From contig JAADJJ010000001.1 in the NCBI GenBank assembly GCA_010092695.1, forward strand, positions 3,410,001 through 3,474,000: a DNA stretch of 64,000 nucleotides, in the 5' to 3' direction. The notes under the pieces are model-generated. The model saw only the letters and a list, made by a program, of their open reading frames with translations, ran no database searches and was not told the origin of the DNA. The DNA is from Enterobacteriaceae bacterium 4M9 (GTDB lineage: Bacteria > Pseudomonadota > Gammaproteobacteria > Enterobacterales > Enterobacteriaceae). This document shows, in pieces, positions 19,295 to 30,349 of the stretch. The position numbers and the translations under genes are program-made. Numbering within the stretch: position 1 is the stretch's first letter; each line of letters begins with the position of its first letter.

Positions 19295-21469
19295 TTATTT
19301 TGCGGTTTTTGCCCGCCGTGGTGCACGGCGCTTCGTAACTGGCGTTTTACCTGCGGGTAGCGCGTTGACCTCAGGCACATCGGGCTGGAGCAGTGGAAAC
19401 ACCGGCAACGCATCCAGCAGTCGCTTGCCGTAATTTTTTGTGAGAAGCCGCCTGTCGTAAATAACGATATCACCACAGCAGCCGTGACTTCGAATCAATC
19501 GTCCAACCTGTTGAATCAGATTAAAAGACGCGCTAGGCAGACTCTGCACCTCAAACGGATAGCGGTTCTGGCTACGTAGCCACTCGCCTTCGGTGATAAC
19601 CACCGGGCTGTCTACGGGTGGAAAGGCAATTTTATGAATATGCACCTGCGTCAGTAGCTCGCCTTTAAGATCAAGCCCCTCGGCAAAAGACTGTAGTCCC
19701 ACCAACACACTGGTTTGCCCTTTCGCCACCCGTTCGCGGTGCAATGAGATCAAACGGGAGCGTGGCTTATCGCCCTGCACCAGCAACTGCAAGCGCAGGT
19801 CAGGCACGCAGTTGAGAAAGCGCTGCATCGCACGACCGCTGGCAAACAGCACCAACATGCCCCTATGCTCACCTTTTTCCAACTCAGCGCGCAAGAACGC
19901 GGCCATTTCAGCCACATGCTGTTCTTCATGCTCCATTAGCGGCTCATAGCGCATACGCGGGATAAGCAACCTGCCCTGCTCAACGTGGTTGAACGGCGAG
20001 TCGAGCGTGACAAAGCGATCCCCTGCTTTCTCTTTCAGGCCGCTCAGTTCCTGTAACCGGGTAAAACTATTCAGCGAACGCAGGGTTGCCGAGGTAACAA
20101 CGGTATGCGGTACACTGCGCCACAGCAGCTTTTCAAGCTGGTCACTTACGCGTATACCGGCGCAGTACATAAACAAATGCGCCTGCCCGTCACGCAGCGT
20201 GCGAGTCACCCATTTGCACACAGGCGCGCCGGAAGTCTGGGCCATTGCCGCCAGCTTCCACAATTTGCTCTGAGTTTCAAAATGGCCCAGGGCACGGTTC
20301 ATCTGCAAAATCAGCCGATGCAGCCGCACAATATCGTGCTGGCCGGTTTTTTCGCTGAGATCGTTCAGGAAGGCCTCTGACAGACCACGCAGCGCATCCA
20401 TCAGCTTTGCCAGCCGCTGTACCATTTGCGTAATTTCATCCGGCAGCACGCCCATTTCAAAACGGTGCTCGGCTTCTCCCTCACCGGGGAGCAGCAAATT
20501 CATTATGCGCGCTACCGAGGCCAGCAACTCGGCGGCTTCTTCACAGTGATTGCTCAGGCGCTCTGGTGTGGCCAGCGGCGGGACCGTTTTCGGGCGGCAC
20601 TGCTCAAGGCAGGTGGCTATCAGTTTCATAAACAGATCAAGCTGTAACCGCCCCCAGCCAGGGCTAATTTCAGCACCGGTCTCCAGCGCATCGCGCGCCA
20701 CTTCCGGGATGTGATGCCCTTCATCAAGCACCAGCAGCAGGTTTTTAGCAGGCGGCAGCACCGAGTCGTTTTCTAACGCCGCCATGACCAGCGCATGGTT
20801 GGCAACCACCACTTCTGCGTCGTTGATTTCACGCCGTGCGACAAAAAACGGGCATTCGCGATACCACTGGCAGTTCGGTCCCAGGCAACTGGCCTTGTCG
20901 GTGCTCAGGCGCGCCCACAGGTTATCGCTGACCGCTTTGTCGCTGTGATCGCGCAGGCCATCCCATTTATAACTCTCCAGGCTGGTCTTAAGGCTCGCAC
21001 ACAGCTTTTGCTCTTCGCCGCTGGCGGGTGTCAGTTCATCTTCAAGAAATGCCAACAGGTCGCCCTGGGCGGTATCCCCGGTACTGGCTAGCGCACTCAG
21101 GTTGCGCGGGCACACGTAACGCCCGCGACCAAACGCAGCCGTAAACTTAAGACCGGGAATAATCTTGCCCAGCAGCGGCAAGTCTTTGGTGAAAATCTGA
21201 TCCTGAAGCGCAACGTTAGCGGTACTGACCACCAGCGTTTTTTGCTCATCGCGCGCCAAAGCAATGCCGGGAATGAGATAGGAGAGCGTTTTGCCCACGC
21301 CGGTGGGCGCTTCAATGGCCAGATGCCGCCCCTCATCACCCGCCAGCGTCTTAGCCACTTCGGCAATCATCTGGCGCTGGGACGCTCTGGGGATAAAATC
21401 CGGGATCTGCTGTTGTAGCGCCTTATACCAGGCGCCAATTTGCGCCTTCTGCGCCGCGGACAATGCCAT
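19295..21469 (-). CDS. dinG: DinG, damage-inducible 5'-3' DNA helicase with iron-sulfur cluster
   Basis: A 724-residue superfamily-2 helicase of the XPD type that unwinds D-loops, R-loops and forks. Walker A APTGVGKT is at residues 54-61, the DEGH box is in LVLDEGHHIPEV, and a late motif is QQVGRLIRSHG. The four cluster cysteines are in GRYVCPRN and in ASCLGPNC plus REC. I chose the ATG at 21469, matching the E. coli N-terminus MALTAALKAQ; a GTG two codons earlier is possible. A LexA-type box lies 13 bp upstream. Confidence 0.96.
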   Translation of the reverse strand: MALSAAQKAQIGAWYKALQQQIPDFIPRASQRQMIAEVAKTLAGDEGRHLAIEAPTGVGKTLSYLIPGIALARDEQKTLVVSTANVALQDQIFTKDLPLLGKIIPGLKFTAAFGRGRYVCPRNLSALASTGDTAQGDLLAFLEDELTPASGEEQKLCASLKTSLESYKWDGLRDHSDKAVSDNLWARLSTDKASCLGPNCQWYRECPFFVARREINDAEVVVANHALVMAALENDSVLPPAKNLLLVLDEGHHIPEVARDALETGAEISPGWGRLQLDLFMKLIATCLEQCRPKTVPPLATPERLSNHCEEAAELLASVARIMNLLLPGEGEAEHRFEMGVLPDEITQMVQRLAKLMDALRGLSEAFLNDLSEKTGQHDIVRLHRLILQMNRALGHFETQSKLWKLAAMAQTSGAPVCKWVTRTLRDGQAHLFMYCAGIRVSDQLEKLLWRSVPHTVVTSATLRSLNSFTRLQELSGLKEKAGDRFVTLDSPFNHVEQGRLLIPRMRYEPLMEHEEQHVAEMAAFLRAELEKGEHRGMLVLFASGRAMQRFLNCVPDLRLQLLVQGDKPRSRLISLHRERVAKGQTSVLVGLQSFAEGLDLKGELLTQVHIHKIAFPPVDSPVVITEGEWLRSQNRYPFEVQSLPSASFNLIQQVGRLIRSHGCCGDIVIYDRRLLTKNYGKRLLDALPVFPLLQPDVPEVNALPAGKTPVTKRRAPRRAKTAK

Positions 21470-21482
21470 GAACACTCACATA

Positions 21483-21502
21483 TACTGTATAAACAGCCAC
21501 TA
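21483..21502 (-). promoter_or_regulatory. LexA box of dinG
   Basis: Read on the minus strand the 20-mer is TAGTGGCTGTTTATACAGTA, against TATTGGCTGTTTATACAGTA in E. coli dinG. The CAG half is intact; the other half is GTG where E. coli has TTG and the consensus CTG. It sits directly before the start codon, so repression is likely but may be weak. Confidence 0.75.
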
Positions 21503-21622
21503 TTCTCCCACTTTTCGTACCACGGCGACAGCCTCTTTTACTGCACCTGCAAGGCCGCTTCCAGCGAGCAAGCAGCGCTATCCTGGTGTTTTCATTTTTC
21601 TTCGTGATGATTTGAACAAACA

Positions 21623-21659
21623 AAAATCCGCCATCCCATAAAGGCGATGACGGATTTTA
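21623..21659 (-). terminator. Terminator of rhlE
   Basis: On the minus strand AAAATCCGTCATCGCC pairs with a matching arm across TTTA and is followed by U-rich sequence, about 70 bp after rhlE. Confidence 0.75.
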
Positions 21660-21730
21660 TCAGGCGCTCTACTTTCTGTGCTCAGCTCGAGCGCCAAAGA
21701 AAAACGCGGATTCCAGGCCTGACCGCTGGC

Positions 21731-23161
21731 TTACTGTGCACCACCGCTACTGCTGTTGCCTGCGCGATGGCGACGGCGCGAGCGCTCACCAGCCGGGCGA
21801 GCGGCGCGCTGGCCATCACCCTGAGGGCGTGCCTGGCGATTGCCTTCACTCTGAGTGCGGCCCTGACGGTTGCCTTCGCTCTGACCACGGCTCTGACGGT
21901 TCCCTTCGCCCTGCGCACGCGGTGCGCGGCCCTGTGGCTGCCCTTGGCTGCGGCCACGGTTTCCGCCGCCACCGCCGCTACGGCCCTGACGACCGTTGAT
22001 GATAGGCTCAGCTTTAATAGACGGGTCCGGCTCAAAGCCCGGCAGCGCAATGCGCGGCACTTCACGCTTGAGCAGCTTTTCAATATCGCGCAGCAGTTTG
22101 TGCTCGTCCACGCATACCAGCGACAGCGCTTCACCGGTCGCCGCCGCACGCCCGGTACGGCCAATGCGGTGCACGTAGTCTTCCGGCACGTTGGGTAATT
22201 CGTAGTTCACTACATACGGTAACTCTTCAATGTCCAGCCCGCGTGCGGCAATGTCGGTTGCCACCAGCACACGAATATCGCCGCTTTTGAAGTTCGCCAG
22301 TGCACGGGTACGTGCGCCCTGGCTCTTGTTACCATGAATAGCAGCGGCGGTAATGCCGTCTTTATTAAGCTGCTCGGCCAGATGGTTTGCGCCGTGCTTG
22401 GTGCGGGTAAAGACCAGTACCTGGCGCCAGTTGCCCTGACCAATCATCAGCGACAACAGTTCGCGCTTGCGCTTTTTATCAACGAAATGGACATGCTGCG
22501 TTACCTGCTCAGACGCCGTATTACGGCGCGCCACTTCCACTTCTTCCGGGTTATGCAGCAGCTTTTCTGCCAGTTGCTTAATTTCATCGGAGAATGTGGC
22601 AGAGAACAGCAAGTTCTGACGGCGCGATGGCAGTTTTGCCAGCACGCGGCGGATATCATGAATAAAGCCCATATCCAGCATACGGTCCGCTTCGTCGAGC
22701 ACCAGAATTTCAATGCTGTCGAGTTTCACCGCGTTCTGGTGCTCAAGGTCAAGCAAACGACCCGGCGTTGCCACCAGGATATCTACGCCGCCGCGCAGTT
22801 TCATCATTTGCGGGTTGATGCTGACGCCGCCAAACACCACCAGCGATCGGATGTTGAGGTATTTGCTGTACTCACGCACGTTCTCGCCCACCTGGGCGGC
22901 AAGCTCACGGGTTGGAGTCAGGATTAAGGCGCGCACCGGACGGCGACCTTTGCCGTGCGGATTTTCCTGCGTTAAACGTTGCAGCATTGGCAGGGTAAAG
23001 CCCGCGGTTTTGCCGGTCCCGGTCTGGGCGCTGGCCATCAGGTCGCGACCGCTGAGGACAACCGGAATCGCCTGACGCTGAATCGGCGTCGGCTCATGGT
23101 AGCCCTGCTCCGCCACCGCGCGCAGGATTTCGGGACTTAACCCAAGTGAATCAAAAGACAT
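21731..23161 (-). CDS. rhlE: RhlE, DEAD-box ATP-dependent RNA helicase
   Basis: A 476-residue RNA helicase linked to ribosome assembly and RNA turnover. Motif I AQTGTGKT lies near residue 45, DEAD in [10 protein letters not shown] near 155, SAT in FSATFSD, and HRIGRTGR near 330. After about residue 390 the tail is Gly/Arg/Gln-rich with loose repeats of EGNRQxRxQ, longer than in E. coli (454 total) and probably disordered and RNA-binding. The start at 23161 has GGAG upstream. It is divergent from cecR, whose E. coli orthologue also regulates rhlE. Confidence 0.95.
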   Translation of the reverse strand: MSFDSLGLSPEILRAVAEQGYHEPTPIQRQAIPVVLSGRDLMASAQTGTGKTAGFTLPMLQRLTQENPHGKGRRPVRALILTPTRELAAQVGENVREYSKYLNIRSLVVFGGVSINPQMMKLRGGVDILVATPGRLLDLEHQNAVKLDSIEILVLDEADRMLDMGFIHDIRRVLAKLPSRRQNLLFSATFSDEIKQLAEKLLHNPEEVEVARRNTASEQVTQHVHFVDKKRKRELLSLMIGQGNWRQVLVFTRTKHGANHLAEQLNKDGITAAAIHGNKSQGARTRALANFKSGDIRVLVATDIAARGLDIEELPYVVNYELPNVPEDYVHRIGRTGRAAATGEALSLVCVDEHKLLRDIEKLLKREVPRIALPGFEPDPSIKAEPIINGRQGRSGGGGGNRGRSQGQPQGRAPRAQGEGNRQSRGQSEGNRQGRTQSEGNRQARPQGDGQRAARPAGERSRRRHRAGNSSSGGAQ

Positions 23162-23371
23162 AACTACTCCAGACCCGCCCTGACCGGGCAACCGGTGTAG
23201 TTTCCAGGGGGATAACGACGCCGGGAACCCGGCAATGTAAGAAGCACAAACCACAGTGCTGTTCGGGCGAAGTGTATCAGTTTTTGTGGCGCAGCGCACA
23301 AATTCCCCTTTGCCCACACAATTTGCAGCACAAAGTGTCAGCGCTGGACAAAAGTGCAACACCTGGTTAAT

Positions 23372-23393
23372 GTTAATCAATCGATTGATTAAC
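23372..23393. promoter_or_regulatory. Perfect 22-bp palindrome, probable CecR operator
   Basis: GTTAATCAATC followed by its exact inverted complement, centred at 23382/23383, 15 bp before the cecR start and in the divergent rhlE-cecR gap. TetR regulators bind such palindromes and usually control their own divergent region. CecR of E. coli is known to repress this exporter operon and to regulate rhlE, which fits one shared site. Confidence 0.85.
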
Positions 23394-23407
23394 TCTTCAT
23401 TCAGCTT

Positions 23408-24106
23408 ATGAGTCATGCAGCAGCCCCCTCCACCCTGCGCGGCGAGCAGGCAAAAAACCAGCTTATTCAGGCCGCTATTGAGCAGTTTGGCGAACACGGT
23501 ATGCGCGCCACTACGCGTGATATTGCCGCTCAGGCCGGGCAGAACATTGCCGCGATTGCCTATTACTTTGGCTCCAAGGAGGCGCTCTACCTTGCGTCAG
23601 CCCACTGGATTGGTGATTTCTTCAATCAACATTTCCAGCAGCATGTCGCCGAAGCACAGGCGCTTATTGCTGCTCACTCCCAGGATAAAACCGCTATTCG
23701 CCGTGTCATTCACAGCGCCTGCTGCCTGATGACAAAACTGCTCACCAACGACGACACGCTACACATGAGTAAATTCGTCTCCCGGGAGCAGCTTACCCCC
23801 ACGGATGCCTACTACATTATTCATCAACACATGATTGCGCCCATGCACGAGCACTTTTCGCGGCTAATTGCAGGCTATACCGGGCGAGATAGTGACGACA
23901 CCGAGACAATACTGCACGTCCACGGGCTGGTGGGCGGCATCGTCGGCTTCCGGCTGGCGCGGGAAACCGTGCTGATGCGCTGTGGTTGGTCTGAATTTAA
24001 CGACGCCCGCACACAGTTAATTGAGAAAGTCATTACCCAGCAGGTTGATTTTATTTTGCAGGGATTATCAATACCGCGAGGAGACGTGAACCATGAAAAA
24101 TCGTAA
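23408..24106 (+). CDS. cecR: CecR (YbiH), TetR-family regulator
   Basis: A 232-residue repressor. The N-terminal helix-turn-helix is [28 protein letters not shown] (about residues 33-60), diagnostic of TetR regulators. The C-terminal half is the variable ligand-sensing domain. In E. coli it controls sensitivity to cefoperazone and chloramphenicol through ybhGFSR and rhlE. Its 3' end overlaps ybhG by 14 bp, so regulator and exporter are one operon. The ribosome binding site is weak, consistent with low regulator levels. Confidence 0.93.
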   Translation: MSHAAAPSTLRGEQAKNQLIQAAIEQFGEHGMRATTRDIAAQAGQNIAAIAYYFGSKEALYLASAHWIGDFFNQHFQQHVAEAQALIAAHSQDKTAIRRVIHSACCLMTKLLTNDDTLHMSKFVSREQLTPTDAYYIIHQHMIAPMHEHFSRLIAGYTGRDSDDTETILHVHGLVGGIVGFRLARETVLMRCGWSEFNDARTQLIEKVITQQVDFILQGLSIPRGDVNHEKS

Positions 24107-25088
24107 ACCGATTGTGGTAGCGATTATCGTTATTGCGCTACTGGCCGCCGCGCTCGGTGGCTGGCTGTGGCAACAGCGCGCGAATGACAAGCCGCTCACG
24201 CTGTACGGTAATGTCGATATCCGCACGGTCAATATGAGTTTTCGCGTCGGCGGGCGGCTGGCAGCCCTGAATGTGGATGAGGGCGATGCCATTAACAGCG
24301 GGCAAACGCTGGGTGAGCTGGACCGTGCGCCTTATGTCAACGCGTTGCAGCAGGCACAGGCCAACGAGGCAGCGGCACAGGCGCAGTATGACCTGATGCT
24401 GGCCGGTTATCGCAATGAAGAAATCGCCCAGGCGGCGGCGGCAGTGAAGCAGGCTCAGGCCGCTGCCGCCTATGCGCAAAACTTCTATCAGCGCCAGCAG
24501 GGGCTGTGGAAAAGCCGCACCATTTCAGCCAACGAGCTGGAAAACGCGCGCTCATCGCGCGACCAGGCGCAGGCTAACCTCAAAGCGGCGCAGGATAAAT
24601 TGAGCCAGTACCAGACCGGCAACCGTCCACAGCAGATTGCCCAGGCTAAAGCGAGCCTTGAACAGGCCACAGCCCAGGTTGCTCAGGCAAAGCTCAATTT
24701 ACAGGACACCACGCTGGTCGCCCCGGCCAGCGGCACGCTGCTGACGCGTGCCGTCGAACCTGGCACCATGCTTAACGCAGGCAGCACCGTGCTGACGCTG
24801 TCCCTCACCCGCCCGGTGTGGGTTCGCGCCTATATTGATGAGGTCAATCTGGGCCAGGCCCAGCCGGGACACGCACTGCTGGTTTACGCAGACGGCCGTC
24901 CTGATAAACCGTATCACGGCAAAGTGGGCTTTGTTTCTCCTACGGCCGAGTTCACGCCTAAAACCGTGGAAACCCCCAATTTACGTACTGACCTGGTCTA
25001 CCGACTGCGAATCATCGTCACCGACCCGGACGATGCGCTACGCCAGGGTATGCCGGTCACGGTACAATTTCGCGACGCTGCACAATGA
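24093..25088 (+). CDS. ybhG: YbhG, membrane-fusion (HlyD-type) adaptor
   Basis: A 331-residue periplasmic adaptor anchored by one N-terminal helix (about residues 7-24). A split lipoyl domain ([27 protein letters not shown] and [17 protein letters not shown]) flanks a long Ala/Gln-rich coiled coil (about 85-195). It should bridge the inner-membrane ABC transporter YbhFSR to an outer-membrane channel such as TolC, which is inferred from the family. It starts inside the end of cecR and overlaps ybhF by four bases. Confidence 0.94.
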   Translation: MKNRKPIVVAIIVIALLAAALGGWLWQQRANDKPLTLYGNVDIRTVNMSFRVGGRLAALNVDEGDAINSGQTLGELDRAPYVNALQQAQANEAAAQAQYDLMLAGYRNEEIAQAAAAVKQAQAAAAYAQNFYQRQQGLWKSRTISANELENARSSRDQAQANLKAAQDKLSQYQTGNRPQQIAQAKASLEQATAQVAQAKLNLQDTTLVAPASGTLLTRAVEPGTMLNAGSTVLTLSLTRPVWVRAYIDEVNLGQAQPGHALLVYADGRPDKPYHGKVGFVSPTAEFTPKTVETPNLRTDLVYRLRIIVTDPDDALRQGMPVTVQFRDAAQ

Positions 25089-26830
25089 GCCGCGCTGAAC
25101 CCACCATTACATTAAATGCGCTGGCGCGCAGCTTTAGCGGCATGAGTAAACCGGCTGTTGCCAGCCTCAGCGCCACTATTCGCGCCGGTGGCGTGACAGG
25201 GCTGGTGGGGCCAGATGGCGCAGGCAAAACCACGCTGATGCGCATGCTTGCCGGGCTGCTGAAACCCGACAGCGGCGAGATAGCGATTCTGGGCCTCGAC
25301 CCGGTGCGTGACAGCAGCGCCCTGCACGCCCGGCTGGGCTACATGCCGCAGAAGTTTGGTTTGTACGAGGACCTCACCGTACAGGAGAATCTCTGTCTGT
25401 ACGCAGACTTGCGCAGCGTAACCGGTGAGCAGCGCCAGCAAACCTTCGCCCGACTACTGGCCTTTACCTCGCTCGCGCCGTTTACCTCACGCCTGGCGGG
25501 CAAGCTTTCTGGCGGCATGAAGCAAAAGCTGGGGCTTGCCTGTACGCTGGTCGGCCAACCAGAAGTGTTGCTGCTTGATGAACCCGGTGTGGGTGTTGAC
25601 CCCATTTCGCGCCGTGAGCTATGGCAGATGGTGCACGAGCTTGCCGGAGAAGGCATGCTGATCCTCTGGAGCACCTCGTACCTTGATGAAGCCGAACAGT
25701 GCCGCGAAATTTTGCTGATGAACGAGGGCGAAATGCTGTGGCACGGCGAGCCTAAAGCACTGACGGCGCAGATGGCCGGACGCAGTTGGCTCATGTCCAG
25801 CCCGCAAGACAACAACCGTCAACTGCTGCAAAAAGCGCTCACACTCCCACAGGTGAGCGACGGCGTGATTCAGGGCAAATCGGTACGCGTCATTCTTAAA
25901 AAAGAGGCCAGTGCGGATGCGGTGGCAGAAAGTCTGGGGTTAGCGCGTGAGCACCTTGAAGAAACTGCCCCGCGCTTTGAAGATGCCTTTATCGACCTGC
26001 TCGGCGGCAGCGGCAGCGCGCAGTCACCGCTGGGCGATATTTTGCATCGCGTGGAAGGCAGCAGAGATGAAACGGTGATTGAAGCCCGTGGCCTGACAAA
26101 AAAATTCGGTGACTTCGCCGCCACCGACAACGTTGATTTCAGCGTCACGCGGGGTGAGATCTTCGGCCTGCTCGGCCCTAACGGCGCCGGCAAATCCACT
26201 ACCTTTAAAATGATGTGCGGCCTGCTGGTGCCGACCGCCGGTAAAGCGCTGGTGCTGGATATGGATTTAAAAACCAGTTCGGGCAAAGCGCGCCAGCACT
26301 TAGGCTACATGGCACAGAAGTTTTCGCTTTATGGCAACCTGACGGTAGAACAGAATCTGCGTTTTTTCTCCGGTGTCTACGGCCTGCGTGGACGGGCGCA
26401 GAATGACAAAATTGCCAGCATGAGTGACGCCTTCAATCTGCGTCCTGTCTTCAACCACGCTACCGACTCCCTGCCACTCGGCTTTAAGCAGCGCCTGGCG
26501 CTGGCCTGCTCGCTGATGCACGAGCCGGATATTCTGTTTCTTGATGAACCCACCTCTGGCGTGGACCCGCTCACGCGCCGCGAGTTCTGGCTGCACATCA
26601 ACAGCATGGTTGAGCGCGGCGTCACCGTGATGGTCACCACCCACTTTATGGATGAGGCCGAGTATTGCGATCGCATCGGGCTGGTTTACCGTGGCAAACT
26701 CATTGCCAGCGGCACGCCAGATGACCTGAAACAACAGGCCGCAAATGAAGACGATGCCGACCCGACGATGGAGCAGGCCTTTATCACGCTGATTCACGAA
26801 TGGGATAAGGAGCATGCCAGTGACGGATAA
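25085..26830 (+). CDS. ybhF: YbhF, ABC exporter ATP-binding protein (two domains)
   Basis: A 581-residue protein with two fused DRA/CcmA-type ABC domains. The first has GPDGAGKTT near residue 42, [12 protein letters not shown] and [11 protein letters not shown]. The second has [10 protein letters not shown] near 365 and [12 protein letters not shown], with a modified signature [12 protein letters not shown]. It powers YbhS-YbhR. The start ATG overlaps the ybhG stop, and its end overlaps ybhS by 17 bp, so the subunits are tightly coupled. Confidence 0.95.
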   Translation: MSRAEPTITLNALARSFSGMSKPAVASLSATIRAGGVTGLVGPDGAGKTTLMRMLAGLLKPDSGEIAILGLDPVRDSSALHARLGYMPQKFGLYEDLTVQENLCLYADLRSVTGEQRQQTFARLLAFTSLAPFTSRLAGKLSGGMKQKLGLACTLVGQPEVLLLDEPGVGVDPISRRELWQMVHELAGEGMLILWSTSYLDEAEQCREILLMNEGEMLWHGEPKALTAQMAGRSWLMSSPQDNNRQLLQKALTLPQVSDGVIQGKSVRVILKKEASADAVAESLGLAREHLEETAPRFEDAFIDLLGGSGSAQSPLGDILHRVEGSRDETVIEARGLTKKFGDFAATDNVDFSVTRGEIFGLLGPNGAGKSTTFKMMCGLLVPTAGKALVLDMDLKTSSGKARQHLGYMAQKFSLYGNLTVEQNLRFFSGVYGLRGRAQNDKIASMSDAFNLRPVFNHATDSLPLGFKQRLALACSLMHEPDILFLDEPTSGVDPLTRREFWLHINSMVERGVTVMVTTHFMDEAEYCDRIGLVYRGKLIASGTPDDLKQQAANEDDADPTMEQAFITLIHEWDKEHASDG

Positions 26831-27956
26831 ACCCGCTATTTCCTGGCGGCGCGTGCGCGCCCTGTGCCTGAAAGAGACGCGCCAGATCCTGCGCGACCCC
26901 AGTAGCTGGCTGATTGCGGTGGTTATTCCACTGCTGCTGCTGTTTATCTTCGGCTACGGCATTAACCTCGACTCCAGCAAATTGCGCGTTGGTATTTTGC
27001 TGGAGCAGCAGAGCAAAGAGGCGCTCGATTTCACCCACGCTATCAGCGCCTCGCCGTTTATCGCCCCAACGGTGAGCGACAACCGCCAGCAACTGGTGGA
27101 AATGATGCAGGCCGGGCGCATTCGTGGGCTTATCACTATTCCCGTGGACTTTGACGCACGCATGGCAAGCGCCGGTGACCGCGCGCCGGTGCAGGTCATC
27201 ACTGACGGCAGCGAGCCTAACACCGCCAACTTTGTGCAGGGTTATATGGAGGGCATCTGGCAGCTCTGGCAGCAGCAGCGGGCGCAAGACCGAGGTGAAT
27301 CATTCACGCCGCTGGTCGAGGTACAAACCCGTTACTGGTTTAACCCGGCGGCCATCAGCCAGCATTTTATTATCCCGGGCGCTATCACCATTATCATGAC
27401 GGTGATAGGCGCTATCCTCACCTCGCTGGTGGTGGCCCGCGAGTGGGAGCGCGGCACAATGGAAGCACTGCTCTCAACCGAAGTGACCCGCGCGGAACTC
27501 TTGCTGTGCAAGCTGATCCCCTATTACTTCCTCGGTATGCTGGCCATGCTTATCTGTATGCTGGTTTCGGTGTTTATTCTCAGCGTGCCTTACCGTGGCT
27601 CGCTGCTGGTGCTGTATGTTATCTCCAGCCTGTTCCTGTTGAGCACGCTCGGCATGGGGCTTTTGATTTCCACACTCACGCGCAACCAGTTTAACGCCGC
27701 CCAGGTGGCGCTTAACGCCGCGTTTTTACCTTCAATCATGCTGTCGGGGTTTATTTTCCAGATAGACAGTATGCCGGCAATTATTCGCGCGGTGACCTAC
27801 ATCATCCCGGCGCGCTACTTCGTCAACACGCTGCAAAGCCTGTTTCTGGCAGGCAACATTCCCATTGTGCTGCTGATGAATACGCTTTTTCTCATCGCCT
27901 CAGCGGTGATGTTTATCGGCCTGACCTGGCTTAAAACCAAACGTCGTCTCGACTAA
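26814..27956 (+). CDS. ybhS: YbhS, ABC exporter permease (ABC-2 type)
   Basis: A 380-residue inner-membrane protein with one N-terminal helix (about 30-50), a periplasmic domain (about 50-175) and five or so helices at the C-terminal end. It has the ABC-2 block [21 protein letters not shown] at about 203-223. It pairs with YbhR as a heterodimeric channel. E. coli YbhFSR has been reported as a multidrug and cation exporter. It overlaps ybhF. Confidence 0.94.
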   Translation: MPVTDKPAISWRRVRALCLKETRQILRDPSSWLIAVVIPLLLLFIFGYGINLDSSKLRVGILLEQQSKEALDFTHAISASPFIAPTVSDNRQQLVEMMQAGRIRGLITIPVDFDARMASAGDRAPVQVITDGSEPNTANFVQGYMEGIWQLWQQQRAQDRGESFTPLVEVQTRYWFNPAAISQHFIIPGAITIIMTVIGAILTSLVVAREWERGTMEALLSTEVTRAELLLCKLIPYYFLGMLAMLICMLVSVFILSVPYRGSLLVLYVISSLFLLSTLGMGLLISTLTRNQFNAAQVALNAAFLPSIMLSGFIFQIDSMPAIIRAVTYIIPARYFVNTLQSLFLAGNIPIVLLMNTLFLIASAVMFIGLTWLKTKRRLD

Positions 27957-27969
27957 GGAAGAGAGCGCT

Positions 27970-29076
27970 ATGCTGCACCGTCTATGGACGCTTATCCGCA
28001 AAGAGCTACAGGCGCTGCTGCGCGAGCCGCAAACGCGTGCCATCCTGATAATGCCGGTAATTTTACAGGTGGTGCTGTTCCCGCTTGCCGCAACACTTGA
28101 GGTCACCAACGCCACGGTTGCGGTGTACAGCGAAGATAACGGCAGACATTCCATTGAACTTACCCAGCGTTTTGCAAAGGCTAAAGCCTTCAACCATATT
28201 TTGGTGCTTAAAAGCCCCCAGGAGATTCGCCCGACGCTTGATACCCAGAAAGCGCTGTTGCTGATTCGCTTCCCGGCGAATTTTTCACGCGACATTGACC
28301 AGGGGCAAACCGGGAAAATGCAGATACTGCTCGACGGGCGTAACTCCAACAGCGCGCAGATTGCAGCCAACTATTTGCAGCAGATAGTCAAAAACTGGCA
28401 ACTGGAAATGACCGCAAACCAGCCCAGGCCCAACAACAGCGAGCTGGTGGTGCGCAACTGGTATAACCCAAATCTGGATTACAAATGGTTTGTGGTGCCC
28501 TCGCTCATTGCCATGATTACCACCGTGGGCGTGATGATTGTCACTTCGCTGTCGGTGGCGCGCGAACGTGAACAGGGCACATTCGACCAGCTTTTGGTTT
28601 CGCCGCTTGCCACCTGGCAGATATTTGTCGGTAAAGCGGTACCCGCGCTGGTGGTTGCCATGTTTCAGGCCTCCATCGTTCTGTTGGTCGGGATTCTGAT
28701 TTACCAGATACCGTTCGCCGGGTCGCTGGTGCTGTTTTATTTCGCGATGTTGATTTATGGGCTGTCGCTGGTGGGATTTGGGCTTTTGATCTCAGCGCTG
28801 TGCTCAACACAGCAGCAGGCATTTATTGGTGTGTTTGTGTTTATGATGCCGGCGATTTTGCTCTCAGGCTACGTCACGCCCGTCGAGAATATGCCGCAAT
28901 GGTTACAGAATCTGACGTGGGCGAACCCGATTCGCCACTTTACCGATATCACTAAGCAAATTTATCTGAAGGATGCGAGTCTGCACATTATCTGGCAGAG
29001 CCTGTGGCCGCTACTGGCAATAGCGGCCACAACGGGGCTAGCGGCGTACGCTATGTTTCGACGCAATATCGCCTGA
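27970..29076 (+). CDS. ybhR: YbhR, ABC exporter permease (ABC-2 type)
   Basis: A 368-residue partner of YbhS with the same layout: an N-terminal helix after [16 protein letters not shown], a periplasmic region and a C-terminal helix bundle with [18 protein letters not shown] at about 196-213. It begins 13 bp after ybhS, the last gene of the cecR operon. Its 3' end overlaps the 3' end of ybhQ on the other strand by 39 bp, so no separate terminator fits between them. Confidence 0.94.
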   Translation: MLHRLWTLIRKELQALLREPQTRAILIMPVILQVVLFPLAATLEVTNATVAVYSEDNGRHSIELTQRFAKAKAFNHILVLKSPQEIRPTLDTQKALLLIRFPANFSRDIDQGQTGKMQILLDGRNSNSAQIAANYLQQIVKNWQLEMTANQPRPNNSELVVRNWYNPNLDYKWFVVPSLIAMITTVGVMIVTSLSVAREREQGTFDQLLVSPLATWQIFVGKAVPALVVAMFQASIVLLVGILIYQIPFAGSLVLFYFAMLIYGLSLVGFGLLISALCSTQQQAFIGVFVFMMPAILLSGYVTPVENMPQWLQNLTWANPIRHFTDITKQIYLKDASLHIIWQSLWPLLAIAATTGLAAYAMFRRNIA

Positions 29077-29451
29077 GCGGCGGCGGTCTTTAATCAGCAG
29101 CGTGAACAGCGCCGGACCTGCTAACACCACCAGTCCGGCGATAGCGAGTAGAAGGTTATTCTGAATCACTTTTGACAGCAGCCAGATAGCTATCAGCGCC
29201 GCGCCAAAATACCAGGTGGTGGTCATTTCTTCCAGGAACTCACACAGTTCTCGACGCCAGCCGTCCTGAAAGCGCTGGAAGGCCAGCATCAGCACCAGCG
29301 TAATGGCATACAGAGCGCAAAGCCCCAGCCCAACACGTACCATTGCGTTGCTCATCCAGCCCATAACGAGCAGTGCCACCACCAGCAAATGCAGCATAAT
29401 CTGCCAGCAACTAAGACCTGTTGCGACACGAATACGTTGTTGCCATTTCAT
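29038..29451 (-). CDS. ybhQ: YbhQ, inner-membrane protein of unknown function
   Basis: A 137-residue protein with four hydrophobic segments (about 17-38, 40-58, 83-100, 102-120). The N-terminus [29 protein letters not shown] matches E. coli YbhQ, and the C-terminus is basic (SKHSVRR). No function is known. It is convergent with ybhR and overlaps it by 39 bp at the 3' ends; it is divergent from ybhP. Confidence 0.9.
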   Translation of the reverse strand: MKWQQRIRVATGLSCWQIMLHLLVVALLVMGWMSNAMVRVGLGLCALYAITLVLMLAFQRFQDGWRRELCEFLEEMTTTWYFGAALIAIWLLSKVIQNNLLLAIAGLVVLAGPALFTLLIKDRRRSGDIASKHSVRR

Positions 29452-29593
29452 GGCTTCTCTCCTTATAGATTTTCTTCCTGTCTATGAGACAAAGCTAAGA
29501 GTACCGTACTTTAAGGAAAATTCCCGGAGCCGCCAACTTTTTGTGACAGATACTACACTTTATCTTGATGCAGAAAGCCAAAACGGGAGGCGC

Positions 29594-30349
29594 ATGGCAG
29601 ACAGCAAAACGCAATTTACGCTGCGAATACTGACCATCAACACCCATAAAGGGTTCACGGCTTTCAACCGGCGCTTCATTTTACCGGAGCTGCGCGAAGC
29701 AGTGCGCAGCGTAGGTGCCGACATTGTCTGCCTCCAGGAAGTGCTCGGCGAGCACGACATCCACGCGCTGAATATTGAGGGCTGGCCACCAACCACGCAC
29801 TATGAATTTCTCGCTGACAGCATGTGGCAGGACTACGCTTATGGGCGCAACGCGGTCTACCCGGAGGGCCATCATGGTAACGCCGTGCTGTCGCGCTTCC
29901 CGATTCAGCGTTTTGAAAATCTGGACGTGTCGATACCCGGTCACGAAAAGCGCGGCCTGCTGCACTGCACGATTGCCCTTCCCAACCAGCAGTTGCACGT
30001 CATTTGCGTTCACCTGGGCTTGCAGGAGCGCCACCGCACGGCTCAAGTCGCCATGCTTGCCCGACATGTTAATGCGCTCCCGGCAGGTGAGCCGGTGGTG
30101 GTTGCCGGGGATTTTAACGACTGGCGTCAACGTGCCAACTACCCTCTGCGCAGCCTTGCCGGGTTGGACGAGGTGTTTACCCGCGCCCATGGCCGCCCGG
30201 CACGCACCTTCCCGGTGAACTTTCCGGTACTGCGCCTGGATCGTATCTATGTAAAAAATGCCGCCGCCAGTCATCCCGAAGCGCTGACCTTACGCGACTG
30301 GCGACATCTTTCAGACCATGCCCCTTTGGCAGTGGAGATTCATCTGTGA
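29594..30349 (+). CDS. ybhP: YbhP, endonuclease/exonuclease/phosphatase-family protein
   Basis: A 251-residue EEP-fold hydrolase. Catalytic blocks are TINTHKGF near residue 18, CLQEV with the metal-binding Glu near 49, GDFNDW near 175, and SDHAPL near the end. The true substrate is unproven. The ATG at 29594 has GGGAGG upstream and fits the E. coli protein (253). Its stop overlaps the clsB GTG start, and the conserved ybhP-clsB-ybhN order points to a role near membrane phospholipids. Confidence 0.93.
   Translation: MADSKTQFTLRILTINTHKGFTAFNRRFILPELREAVRSVGADIVCLQEVLGEHDIHALNIEGWPPTTHYEFLADSMWQDYAYGRNAVYPEGHHGNAVLSRFPIQRFENLDVSIPGHEKRGLLHCTIALPNQQLHVICVHLGLQERHRTAQVAMLARHVNALPAGEPVVVAGDFNDWRQRANYPLRSLAGLDEVFTRAHGRPARTFPVNFPVLRLDRIYVKNAAASHPEALTLRDWRHLSDHAPLAVEIHL

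Noticed and set aside
25085..29076. A new drug-export system
   Set aside because: It is the known ybhGFSR operon with its regulator cecR.
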